A DNA stretch of 64,000 nt, from positions 558,001-622,000 of the forward strand of contig OW818654.1 in the NCBI GenBank assembly GCA_942492935.1. The letters run 5' to 3'. Positions 52,201 to 60,968 of the stretch are shown piece by piece. A model generated the notes under the pieces. The model made no database searches. It was not told where the DNA came from and saw only the letters and a program-made list of their open reading frames with translations. The position numbers were made by a program, and so were the translations under genes. How positions within the stretch are numbered: position 1 is the stretch's first letter; each line of letters starts with the position of its first letter. The DNA comes from JANJUO01 sp942492935 (GTDB lineage Bacteria; Bacteroidota; Ignavibacteria; Kapaibacteriales; UBA2268).

Positions 52201-52680
52201 TTAAATTATCTCCTTATAATAATCGCCACTTTTGCCCCCAGTTTTTTCAATTAATTGTATATCTGATATTCTGATTGATTTGTCCATTGCTTTACACATA
52301 TCATAAACTGTTAGCCCAGCAATTGAAACTGCAGTTAATGCTTCCATTTCAATGCCTGTTTGTGAATTAGTTTTAGCAAAAGAAAAGATTTCAATTGAAA
52401 AGTTGTCTTCATCAAGATTAAAGTCAATATCAATTTTGGATATAAATATATTATGACAAAGTGGAATTAGAGAACTTGTGTTTTTAGCCGCTTGAATTCC
52501 AGCAATTTTTGCAGTTGTCAGCACATCGCCTTTACTAATTTCATTATTTTTAACTGCAAAAAAAGTATCTTTATTCATCAATACTCTACAGAATGCTTTT
52601 GCTGTTCTAAATGAACTTGCTTTTTCCGAAACATCCACCATATTTGCTTTTCCGGAACTATCCACATGTGTTAAATTCAA
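52201..52680 (-). CDS. moaC: Cyclic pyranopterin monophosphate synthase
   Basis: 159 aa. LTHVDSSGKANMVDVSEK at the N-terminus, LIPLCHNI, and GIEMEALTAVSIAGLTVYDMCKAMDK with GGKSGDY near the end, all hallmarks of MoaC. It converts the MoaA product to cPMP. Two bases after moaA. Confidence 0.97.
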   Translation of the reverse strand: MNLTHVDSSGKANMVDVSEKASSFRTAKAFCRVLMNKDTFFAVKNNEISKGDVLTTAKIAGIQAAKNTSSLIPLCHNIFISKIDIDFNLDEDNFSIEIFSFAKTNSQTGIEMEALTAVSIAGLTVYDMCKAMDKSIRISDIQLIEKTGGKSGDYYKEII

Positions 52681-52682
52681 AT

Positions 52683-53681
52683 CTATCCTCCAATATTTAC
52701 CATATTATTATTTTCTAACAAAATCAAATCCTTCAAATCATCATGAGATTGATTTTTGAATTCAATTGAATATATTATTTGTTCGGCAATTTCATCGTCA
52801 GTAAGACCTTGATTAATTAATTTCTTCAAATCTAAATTGTTTTTATTTGGAGAAAATAAGCACAATTTTAATTTGCCTGAAGATGAAATTCTAAGTCGAT
52901 TGCAATCGCCACAAAAATGCTCCGAAATAGAACTGATAATACTAACTTTTCCTGAATGATTTTTGATTTTGAACTCTTTGGCAACACTTGAATTGTTGTC
53001 GTTAAGTTCAACTAAGTCATATTTTTCTTTTATAATTGAAATTATTTCGGACATGGTTATTAAATGGTTTTTGTTGTAATCATTGTTTGTGAATGGCATA
53101 TATTCAATGAATCTAACACTCACATCATTTTCAATTGCAAATTCAACAAAATCATGTATTTCATTATCATTTATGCCTTTCATTACAACAGTATTCAATT
53201 TAATATTTTTCAGACCGATTTCTTTTGATTTCAAAATTGTTTTGATAGTTTTATCGGCTTTATTGAATCCAGTTATTTCTTTGAATGTATCATTTTTTAG
53301 AGAATCAATGCTGAAATTCAATCTATCCAAACCATTATTGATAAGCGTTTGAAAATTACCATTTAAAAGAGTTCCGTTGGTAGTTGCTGTTAATTCAAAA
53401 TCATAATCTTGTTTTAATCTTCCAATATTTTCAATTAACGAATCAATATTTTTACGGGCAAATGGCTCGCCACCAGTTAATCTGATTTTTTTGAATTCAA
53501 ATTTAGAGAGAAACAAGTTTGTTATTCTTACGATTTCATTATCAGTCATAAGTTCTGAATTATGAGTTTTCTTAATAGCATTTTTGGTTGGATTGCAATA
53601 AACACAATTCAAATTGCACTTATCAGTAATCGAAAGCCGTAAATAATTATGAACTCGGTTATATTTATCAATTAATTTCAT
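52683..53681 (-). CDS. moaA: GTP 3',8-cyclase (radical SAM)
   Basis: 332 aa. Radical-SAM CxxxCxxC motif (TDKCNLNCVYCNP), FKKIRLTGGEPFARK, and the second cluster cysteines in CGDCNRLRISSSGKLKLCLF. The C-terminal GG (MVNIGG) needed for activity is present. First committed Moco step. Its ATG shares a base with the chrA stop (TGATG), indicating translational coupling. Confidence 0.97.
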   Translation of the reverse strand: MKLIDKYNRVHNYLRLSITDKCNLNCVYCNPTKNAIKKTHNSELMTDNEIVRITNLFLSKFEFKKIRLTGGEPFARKNIDSLIENIGRLKQDYDFELTATTNGTLLNGNFQTLINNGLDRLNFSIDSLKNDTFKEITGFNKADKTIKTILKSKEIGLKNIKLNTVVMKGINDNEIHDFVEFAIENDVSVRFIEYMPFTNNDYNKNHLITMSEIISIIKEKYDLVELNDNNSSVAKEFKIKNHSGKVSIISSISEHFCGDCNRLRISSSGKLKLCLFSPNKNNLDLKKLINQGLTDDEIAEQIIYSIEFKNQSHDDLKDLILLENNNMVNIGG

Positions 53682-54199
53682 CAGAAAATCAATATCCCAA
53701 TAAGTGCGGCAAAAACAACTATGAAGGCAGGATGAATCTTGAAATACATTAAAATTGCACCAAGAACAAGCAATAATAAATACTTATAATTAAATGTGCC
53801 CTTTAAAAGGTATTGAAACATAACCATTATAATCATTCCTATAACAGCATATTTAATTCCTTCAAACGCTTTCATAACATATTGATTTTTTTCAAACCAT
53901 GACAATAAATAGTAAATTATTATCATCAATCCAGCTGGAAAAATCATATTTCCAAGATTTGCGGCAATTGCTCCTGCAATTCCTGCTGTTTTATAGCCGG
54001 TGTATGTAGCAAATTTTATTGAAATAGCCCCGGGAATAAATTCCACTAATCCCAGAACCCTTAAAAATTCTTCATTACTAAGCCATTGATGGTTTGTAAC
54101 AACTTCTTTTTCAATGACTGGAATTAGTGAATATGCTCCTCCAAATGAAAGCATACCTACTTTTAAAAAAGATAAAAATATTTCCCAAAGAATTACCAT
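53681..54199 (-). CDS. ChrA-family transporter, single-domain
   Basis: 172 aa, one CHR domain (FLKVGMLSFGGAYSLIPVIE ... EFLRVLGLVEFIPGAISIKFATYTGY). Short-chain CHR proteins normally occur as adjacent pairs, but only one is here. In this operon it may handle molybdate or another oxyanion rather than chromate. That idea rests on context only (Moco riboswitch and moa genes). Four to five membrane segments. Confidence 0.88.
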   Translation of the reverse strand: MVILWEIFLSFLKVGMLSFGGAYSLIPVIEKEVVTNHQWLSNEEFLRVLGLVEFIPGAISIKFATYTGYKTAGIAGAIAANLGNMIFPAGLMIIIYYLLSWFEKNQYVMKAFEGIKYAVIGMIIMVMFQYLLKGTFNYKYLLLLVLGAILMYFKIHPAFIVVFAALIGILIF

Positions 54200-54510
54200 T
54201 ATTTACCTTCAATTATATCTTCAACCCAACTCATTGCAGCCATTGTTGAAGGTAAACCCAAAGTTGGCATTGCCAGCATAACAGCATGTTTGATTTCATC
54301 AGCCGAACAGCCAGCTTTAAGTGCTTTTTTTGTATGAGAATGAACCGCTCCTTCTTGACGAGAGCCGATTGAAATAGAAAGTTTGATTAAAGCTCGGGTT
54401 TTATAATCAAGTGGTCCACATTTGTGAACTGCTTCGCCCATTGCTTCATAAGCAGATGCAACATCAGGATAATCCTGTTGAAACTTCAAATATCTTTTTG
54501 GAATTGCCAT
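54199..54510 (-). CDS. Carboxymuconolactone decarboxylase/AhpD-like protein
   Basis: 103 aa. Family pattern DYKTRALIKLSISIGSRQEGAVHSHTKKALKAGCSADEIKHAVMLAM. The AhpD CxxC is replaced by AVHSH, so peroxidase-type disulfide chemistry is unlikely. First gene after the Moco riboswitch; its stop overlaps the chrA start (TAATG). The role in Moco or molybdate metabolism is unclear. Confidence 0.88.
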   Translation of the reverse strand: MAIPKRYLKFQQDYPDVASAYEAMGEAVHKCGPLDYKTRALIKLSISIGSRQEGAVHSHTKKALKAGCSADEIKHAVMLAMPTLGLPSTMAAMSWVEDIIEGK

Positions 54511-54517
54511 AAAAACC

Positions 54518-54571
54518 TCAAAAAATAAAATAAAAACAGCTCTGTTTCATACAAAGAAAACAGAGCTGTTT
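54518..54571 (-). terminator. Riboswitch-linked intrinsic terminator before the Moco operon
   Basis: 14-bp perfect arms AAACAGCTCTGTTT / AAACAGAGCTGTTT with a 10-base loop. On the minus strand it runs into TTTTATTTTATTTTTT. Bases 54566-54580 (CTGTTT..AAACAG) can form an alternative hairpin that takes one arm, a possible antiterminator. It lies between the riboswitch aptamer and the first gene. Confidence 0.85.
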
Positions 54572-54584
54572 ATCAAACAGTTAT

Positions 54585-54680
54585 CAATCTCCTTTGCAAA
54601 GTGGCAGGCAAAGTTGTTTCCGGCTTTACCCTATCGGCAGATCTATCATATCAATGACTTAGAGTAGTCTGCTCGGAGAA
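54585..54680 (-). promoter_or_regulatory. Moco (molybdenum cofactor) riboswitch
   Basis: The minus strand reads CTCCGAG...GCAGA...TCTGC...GGGTAAAGCCGGAAACAA, then CTTTGCCTGCC and CTTTGCAAAGGAG. A P1 stem CTCC/GGAG, an inner GCAGA/TCTGC stem and the GGAAACA...GCCTGCC...TTTGCAAAGG segments match what I remember of the Moco RNA motif (Rfam RF01055). It is placed directly before a transcription terminator and an operon with moaA, moaC, moeA and mobA. It presumably turns the operon off when cofactor is plentiful. Confidence 0.82.
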
Positions 54681-54839
54681 AAAAATATTTATTTAATTAA
54701 ATTGACAATCAATTTTAAGTATTTTGCTAAATGCACATAAAATATATTCCAATGTCGTTTATTTACTGTTTTTTCAAAATATCCAAATTCAAAAATCAAA
54801 TTTAACACTATTTTTATTTTGAAACAATTAAATTTACGG

Positions 54840-54909
54840 TTTCATTAATAGAATCCGAACTCAATTTTTTCTATCATTTTGAAACAATTGGGGTTTTCTG
54901 TCAGAGACT
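54840..54909. repeat. Solitary sequence resembling the ISNCY element terminus
   Basis: The reverse complement, TAGTCTCTGACAGAAAACCC and about 30 more bases (TTTCAAAATG, AGAAAAAAT), matches the IS end at 8222-8275 at about four of five positions. No transposase is nearby. It sits 18 bases from the ppk2 stop. It is either an IS scar or a repeat that IS ends have captured. Confidence 0.55.
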
Positions 54910-54926
54910 AATTATTATTAAAGACA

Positions 54927-55616
54927 CTATTTAACTATGTAACCAGAATAATCTATTTTCGATTTTGGATATTTCATTTTCAACTTCCTTAATTTATCTG
55001 TCAGAATAGAAGTTATAATCAAGTCTCTATACCACTTTTTATCTGATGGAATAATAAACCAAGGTGCAAACTTGGTTGAAGTAAGATTCAAAACATCATT
55101 GTATGCTTCTATATATTCATTCCATTTTTCTCTATCTTTAAAATCCTGTGGGTCTATCTTCCAGTGTTTATCAGGATTATCAACTCTACTTTGAAGTCTA
55201 AATCTTTGCTCTTCATAGCTTATATGTAAGTAAAATTTTAATATGGTTGTATTTTCGTCTGAAAGCATCTCTTCAAAATTATTGATATGCTTGAATCTTT
55301 TTTTCCAAATATGTTCAGGCATCAAATTTTGAACACGAACAATCAAAACATCTTCATAATGACTTCTATTAAAAATTACAATTTCTCCCTTGGCAGGTAC
55401 TTTTTGATGTATCCTCCACAGAAAATCATAACTTAATTCTGTAGCAGTGGGCGCTCCGAAATGTGCAACATATACTCCAGATGGATTTACACTACTAAAA
55501 ACATTTCTTATAGCTCCATCTTTTCCACTTGCGTCAAGACCTTGAAAAATGATGAGTATTTTATGTTCCTTTTCGGCATTTTGAATTTTTTGCAATTTAT
55601 CTAATTCAAGATTCAT
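54927..55616 (-). CDS. ppk2: Polyphosphate kinase 2, C-terminal main part
   Basis: 229 aa. Contains the Walker A FQGLDASGKDGAIRNVFS, IFNRSHYEDVLIVRV (Walker B-like), LQSRVDNPDKHWKIDPQDFKDREKW and the closing WFIIPSDKKWYRDLIITSIL. Uses polyP to phosphorylate nucleotides, or the reverse. The N-terminal 39 residues are in the separate upstream ORF because of a tandem duplication. Restoring a single copy yields a normal protein of 268 aa. As written, translation would have to begin at the internal Met of MNLELDKLQK. Confidence 0.9.
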   Translation of the reverse strand: MNLELDKLQKIQNAEKEHKILIIFQGLDASGKDGAIRNVFSSVNPSGVYVAHFGAPTATELSYDFLWRIHQKVPAKGEIVIFNRSHYEDVLIVRVQNLMPEHIWKKRFKHINNFEEMLSDENTTILKFYLHISYEEQRFRLQSRVDNPDKHWKIDPQDFKDREKWNEYIEAYNDVLNLTSTKFAPWFIIPSDKKWYRDLIITSILTDKLRKLKMKYPKSKIDYSGYIVK

Positions 55617-55623
55617 CTGTTTG

Positions 55624-55923
55624 TTAATTGATTGCCTGTTTTATGGGCCCGAAATGTGCAACATATACTCCAGATGGATTTACACTACTAAAAACATTTC
55701 TTATAGCTCCATCTTTTCCACTTGCGTCAAGACCTTGAAAAATGATGAGTATTTTATGTTCCTTTTCGGCATTTTGAATTTTTTGCAATTTATCTAATTC
55801 AAGATTCATCTGCTTGGTTAATTCGATTGCCTGTTCTTTTGTACCCTTGAAAGCTAAATATTCTTCTGTAGAGATTTTCCTTAAATCTACATTTGAATTA
55901 GGTAAAACTATATATTTATCCAT
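55624..55923 (-). pseudogene. Polyphosphate kinase 2, N-terminal part with duplicated segment
   Basis: 99 aa: the native N-terminus MDKYIVLPNSNVDLRKISTEEY through GVYVAHFG, then a frameshifted tail PIKQAIN. The 164 bp at 55649-55812 are identical to 55456-55619. The 30 bases joining the copies are a degraded version of the expected continuation, with several single-base indels. This could be a real tandem duplication, but identical copies joined by an error-like strip also look like an assembly or read-end artefact. Confidence 0.75.
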
Positions 55924-56124
55924 CTTTTTAAAATTTACTCAAAAAACAAATATAAAAATAATCAATTATGTTGTTTAATTTTAATATTATTTTTATAAAA
56001 GCTAAAATATTAGTAAATTTAAGAGATTTTTTTTGTTAATTTCATTATTATATGCAACAAAATAAAATTTAATGTGTTATTATAAATTTGGAAATAATTA
56101 TTTTTAAATAAATAGGTTTTTGCT

Positions 56125-59100
56125 ATGAAAAAAGTACTACTAATCTTATGGGCTAATATATTTCTGCTTTTTAATTCTGCTTATTCGCAGAACTTTAATT
56201 TATCAGAAATAGATGCTACTAATTTCCCAAAATTAGGTGCAAGTTTTAGTGCATATACTCCATTGGGAAATCCATATACTTCGTTTGTTAAGAGCGATTT
56301 TATCATAGAAGATAATGGATATATTGTACCGGAAATAGATTTTGATATTATGTGTACAGCGAAATTACCTTTAAGTGTGGTTTTAGTACTTGACAAAAGC
56401 AAATCTATGGATACACTAATAAATGGCGAAAGGCCTTGGGATTGGGTGGTGGAAGGTGCTAAATCCTTTATAAATAATATCCAACTTACTGATGATTCAC
56501 AGATTTCAGTTATAGCTTTTGCTTCAGAAGTAAGAATGGTTATTAATTTTACGAATAATAGAGCTGAAATTATTGACTCGATAATGAAAATAGAAAAAAA
56601 TTGGGGTATTTATGGCAGTACTAATTTTAATAAAGGTTTTTTGAATGAAAATGTTGGAGCTATCAACTTAGTTAAGAAAGCTCCTTTTGACCATAGAAGA
56701 GTAATTGTATTTCTTACCGATGGCTATCATGAAATTCAAACTGAACCTTTAAATTCACCGGAAATCATTTCGCAATTACGTGGAAGCAACATTTTTCTCT
56801 ATGCAATTAACTTACTTTCTCCACAGAGTAAGGATTTAAAAAATATTGCCGAAAGTAGTAATGGTAAATTTTTTGAGACTAATACAAAAGAACAGCTTAA
56901 TAACATTTACAAAACAATTGCTGATGATGCCTCTGTTAAAGTACAATGTCATCTTTATTGGAAAGTACCTCCAGTTTGCGATGATGCTGCACGGTATAGA
57001 ACTGTTAATATAAATTTTACTAAATCATTTCCCCCTGTTAGTCAAAAAAAGAATTACATTGTGCCAGAACAACAAATTGCACAAATGCAATTCACACCTG
57101 AAATAGTTGACTTTGGTGACCCTCCTTCTGAGAATTCATCAGAAAAGGAAGTAGTTTTGATGCCATTAAATTATGATTTTACTATCAAAGATTTTAGAAT
57201 TTCACCTCCTGGAAGTTTTGAAATTATCGATTGGGGTGATGGAAAAGGTGTTAAACCAAGTGGTGATGTCTTTATTGCAAAAAACTCGGAATCGACATTA
57301 AAAGTTAGATTTAATCAAGGTACTCCAAAAAAATTCAGACAAGCAACTTTAATTCTTGACGCTATTCCATGTACAAAAGAAGTTTTACTTGTTGGAGGTA
57401 AACAACAGATAAATATAGATAGACCTATTGATGGAAAAGCATTTGCTGGTTGTGATACAATATCAATAGTTTGGTCTGGAGTTGAAAATTGGTATGATGT
57501 TAATTTGTATTACAGCATAGATAATGGTGCTACTTGGATACCAATTGCATCAAGAGTAAGAGGACTAAAGTATAATTGGATATCTCCAAATGTGTATTCC
57601 AAAATTTTAATTAAAGCAGAAGTTGCAGATATGAATTTTTGGGAATGGGCAGTTTCAGCTGGTGGTACAGGACTTGATAGTGCAAAAAGTGTTGCTATTG
57701 ATAATAATGGTATGTATGTTTATGTTTGTGGAACTTTTAATGGAACAGCAAATTTCCCTCAGGGAAATCAAATTGTTTCGCAAGGCAAACAAGATTTTTA
57801 TCTTGCAAAATACGATTCAGAAGGTAGTCTTATATGGATTCAAAGTGGTGGTTCCATCAAAGGAAACGATGAAGCAAATGGAGTTGTGGTGGACCCTGCC
57901 GGAAATGTATATATCATAGGCACAACTTACAAAGGTGTTAAATTCGGTAGCTTTTCTGTCGGATTAGAATATGATGATTCACCTTATATGTTTGTTGCAA
58001 AATATAGTTCTGCTGGAAATTATATTAAATCAACATTTCTTGGAGCTACATCAATTTATGATTATTTTAAAGCTACAGGATTGAAATTAAAGTATAATAT
58101 AGATTTAAGTTCAGGTAGTTTCCCTGAAATTTTAGTTCAAGGTAGATATATGGGTAAGTATAATGACGAATTTAACAATTTCCAACTACCTTCAGTTAAT
58201 AAATGGGAAAAGTTTTCCGCAAAATATGATTTGAATTTGAATATTAAAGATTTACAGTATGATTTTATTAATGATACTACTTATTCATCAAATATTGCTT
58301 ATGATAAAGATGGACGCAAATATGAAGTTGGTCAATTTAAAGACACAAAGAAATTTGATAATCTAAATATAGTTAGTTCTGGTGAAACAGATATTTATAT
58401 TGCCAAAAATTCTAAAATTCCTATTTCAATGGATATTGTTGAAGAAGTTCTCATAGCAAAGCCCAAACTAACTTTTAATCAATCATTATTGAAATTTGAT
58501 GATATTACAGTTGGAGATAGTATAGAAACACTTGTAACTGGTATTCTGACTAATAATGAAAAAATACCTTTTACAATTACTGGATTTGCATTTACAGGTG
58601 CATTTAAAGATGATTACACTCTTCTTGATAACATTATTGGCTGGAAAATTGAACCGGGTGAATCTATTGATTTAAACTTCAAATTTAAACCAGCAGACCT
58701 TGGAGCAAGAAGTTCATCTTTTGTGGTTTATGGATATTGTGCTGATTTCATCACTATTCCTATTGAAGCTAATGGTGTTTGCGGTGGTATAAGCTCTGTT
58801 CTATATGATTTTGGTGATGTTAATCTTGGAAAATCTAAAGCTGATGTCGTTCCATGCGGTTTTAAGAATAATAGCAATGTACCCGTTTATATTTCACTAC
58901 AATTCTCTTCTGCTTACGATTACAAGGACTTCTATGTAGATTCTTTATCATTACCAAGAATAAATTCAAGATATTATGTTTTGCCAGATTCTTGTGTCGA
59001 TTTGTATGTAACCTTCACTCCAAAAGAATTCGGAGCCAGAAAACATGAAATATTCTTTATTGTTTATAATTCCAAAGGTGAACAGTGCAACAAAATTTCA

Positions 59101-60816
59101 TTGGTTTTCACTGGAAACTGTATTACATCTGATTTAAGAGTAAATGGATATAATTGGAATGAACGCAGAGTTAAAGGAGTTTATAAAGCTAAAATTGCTA
59201 TAAATAATCAAAGTAATGTAAAAGACGAAATTACATCAATTACTTGGAGCGACCCTAATAATACTTCAAATGACAAAATTTTTAAATTTGAAAATATTTC
59301 TTTACCATATCAGATTGATGCAAACTCGAATAATGAAATTGAAGTAACATTTTTTCCTGAAGATGAAATTTATTATACTTCAGAACTAAAATTTGATTTT
59401 GCGATAAAGCCAGAATCTCTTACTGCTAAACTTGAGGGTATAGGCATATTACCGAAAATGGAATATGATTTCAAATGCGATACTGAAGTAAAAGTTGGTG
59501 AAATGGCAGAAGTAACTTTAACACTTTTCAATACAAGTAGTTCAGCTGAATTAAAAGTAAATGAGATAGAACTATTCAACTCTCCAGAATACCAATGGAA
59601 ATCAGCAGGAAATGTTAATCCAAGCAATATTGTAATATCAAAAAATGACAGTGAAAACTTTGTGATTGAATATAGACCAGTCTCAGGTAGTAATCACGTT
59701 GTTAATTTTAGAATATGGGCAGATAACTATGATGGCACTTTTACTGAAGAATGGAATAAAACTGAATTTACTCGAAGCTGTAATAGTGTAAGTATTGAAT
59801 ACCCTGATACTGTAAATTTTGCAAATGTATTAATGTGTACAGATGACTTACAAACCATTAAAATTAAAAATACAAGCAATGTAGCAATTACACTTTTCTT
59901 ATCACAAGCACAAATTACTGGTAATGAACAATCAAATTTTGAATTGATAGACAAAGATGATTTGATTATTTATAGTGGGCTTGAAAAGGATATTTCATTC
60001 AAATTTAATCCAACAAAAGCTAAATCATTACATAATGCAATGGTAACAATACCAAATTCTGCAGATTTGGATATAAATTTAGCATTGAAGGGCTTTGGAA
60101 GCACATTCGTTTTAAGTTCAGAGCCAGCAGCGGTTAATAAATTTCCCGGTGAAAAATTTAATTTAGCTGTATTTTCAAATCTTCCTGTATTGGAATCAGG
60201 TGAAATAAATAAAATAAAAGTAAATATTATTTTTAATGATACAGTTGTTTATCCATATAAAGATAGTTTTAAGAGTAAAATCAGTAAAGATGCCTCTCAG
60301 AATAATTATATGAATTGGAGCAATCCTGAGATTTCAAAGGGTACAATAACTATTATAGGTGAAGGAAAATTGACAACTCCACAAAAAATTGAACTATTTA
60401 GTTTCGACTATTTGACATTATTAAATGAACAAGGGTCATCAGAAGTTAAATATGAAATTGACTATGGTTGTTATAAAGAGTTATTTAATGTTGCTGTTGT
60501 TTCTGTTGATAGTATTTGTGCTAATGATGGCAGAATCATAGTTTCGTCAGGAATTCCATTTAATTTGATGTCACCAAATCCAAATCCTGTATCAAATACT
60601 TTTGAAGTAAATTATAGTATTGCTTTTGAAACTTATACAAAATTATATATTTACAACATGGTTGGTGAAATTGTAAAAGTAGTTGAAGATAATGTTGTTA
60701 AATCTGGTTATTTCAAACAACTCATTAATTGCAATGACTTATCAAATGGGATGTATTTAATGAAATTACAAGCTGGACCATATACAAATACCCAAAAAAT
60801 AATGCTAAACAAATAA
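56125..60816 (+). CDS. Giant T9SS surface protein with VWA, SBBP and choice-of-anchor-D domains
   Basis: 1563 aa. Signal peptide (KKVLLILWANIFLLFNSAYSQ). VWA domain at about 85-270 with MIDAS residues DKSKSMD, STNFNKG and LTDGYHE. Beta-sandwich repeats of the ASPM/Hydin type at about 325-430 and from about 780 onward. SBBP-like propeller repeats at about 515-760 (LAKYDSEGSLIWIQSGGSIK, VDPAGNVYIIGTTYKG). A cohesin-like module at about 1330-1460, and a T9SS type A sorting domain at the end (SPNPNPVSNTFEVNYS ... LSNGMYLMKLQAG). A multi-domain adhesin or scaffold on the outer surface; metal-dependent ligand binding through the VWA is likely. Confidence 0.9.
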   Translation: MKKVLLILWANIFLLFNSAYSQNFNLSEIDATNFPKLGASFSAYTPLGNPYTSFVKSDFIIEDNGYIVPEIDFDIMCTAKLPLSVVLVLDKSKSMDTLINGERPWDWVVEGAKSFINNIQLTDDSQISVIAFASEVRMVINFTNNRAEIIDSIMKIEKNWGIYGSTNFNKGFLNENVGAINLVKKAPFDHRRVIVFLTDGYHEIQTEPLNSPEIISQLRGSNIFLYAINLLSPQSKDLKNIAESSNGKFFETNTKEQLNNIYKTIADDASVKVQCHLYWKVPPVCDDAARYRTVNINFTKSFPPVSQKKNYIVPEQQIAQMQFTPEIVDFGDPPSENSSEKEVVLMPLNYDFTIKDFRISPPGSFEIIDWGDGKGVKPSGDVFIAKNSESTLKVRFNQGTPKKFRQATLILDAIPCTKEVLLVGGKQQINIDRPIDGKAFAGCDTISIVWSGVENWYDVNLYYSIDNGATWIPIASRVRGLKYNWISPNVYSKILIKAEVADMNFWEWAVSAGGTGLDSAKSVAIDNNGMYVYVCGTFNGTANFPQGNQIVSQGKQDFYLAKYDSEGSLIWIQSGGSIKGNDEANGVVVDPAGNVYIIGTTYKGVKFGSFSVGLEYDDSPYMFVAKYSSAGNYIKSTFLGATSIYDYFKATGLKLKYNIDLSSGSFPEILVQGRYMGKYNDEFNNFQLPSVNKWEKFSAKYDLNLNIKDLQYDFINDTTYSSNIAYDKDGRKYEVGQFKDTKKFDNLNIVSSGETDIYIAKNSKIPISMDIVEEVLIAKPKLTFNQSLLKFDDITVGDSIETLVTGILTNNEKIPFTITGFAFTGAFKDDYTLLDNIIGWKIEPGESIDLNFKFKPADLGARSSSFVVYGYCADFITIPIEANGVCGGISSVLYDFGDVNLGKSKADVVPCGFKNNSNVPVYISLQFSSAYDYKDFYVDSLSLPRINSRYYVLPDSCVDLYVTFTPKEFGARKHEIFFIVYNSKGEQCNKISLVFTGNCITSDLRVNGYNWNERRVKGVYKAKIAINNQSNVKDEITSITWSDPNNTSNDKIFKFENISLPYQIDANSNNEIEVTFFPEDEIYYTSELKFDFAIKPESLTAKLEGIGILPKMEYDFKCDTEVKVGEMAEVTLTLFNTSSSAELKVNEIELFNSPEYQWKSAGNVNPSNIVISKNDSENFVIEYRPVSGSNHVVNFRIWADNYDGTFTEEWNKTEFTRSCNSVSIEYPDTVNFANVLMCTDDLQTIKIKNTSNVAITLFLSQAQITGNEQSNFELIDKDDLIIYSGLEKDISFKFNPTKAKSLHNAMVTIPNSADLDINLALKGFGSTFVLSSEPAAVNKFPGEKFNLAVFSNLPVLESGEINKIKVNIIFNDTVVYPYKDSFKSKISKDASQNNYMNWSNPEISKGTITIIGEGKLTTPQKIELFSFDYLTLLNEQGSSEVKYEIDYGCYKELFNVAVVSVDSICANDGRIIVSSGIPFNLMSPNPNPVSNTFEVNYSIAFETYTKLYIYNMVGEIVKVVEDNVVKSGYFKQLINCNDLSNGMYLMKLQAGPYTNTQKIMLNK

Positions 60817-60845
60817 AATTTTCAGCCAATAACTAAGTAACAATT

Positions 60846-60884
60846 AACAGGCATAGGATTAATTCCCATGCCTGTTTTTTTTAT
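60846..60884 (+). terminator. Rho-independent terminator after the giant T9SS gene
   Basis: AACAGGCAT / ATGCCTGTT, extendable by imperfect inner pairs, followed by eight T. Confidence 0.9.
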
Positions 60885-60949
60885 TTTTCTTTTTTTGTAG
60901 CAATACAAACCATACAATGAAAGTTTTCACGATTGTCATGCTGTATTAA

Positions 60950-60962
60950 GCAACGTAGTTGC
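60950..60962. repeat. C-GTA-G hairpin family member next to the IS1634 end
   Basis: GCAAC-GTA-GTTGC followed by GACATCTTA. Same constant loop and GACAT tail as the copies at 8149 and 8199, with different, complementary arms. Confidence 0.7.
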
Positions 60963-60968
60963 GACATC

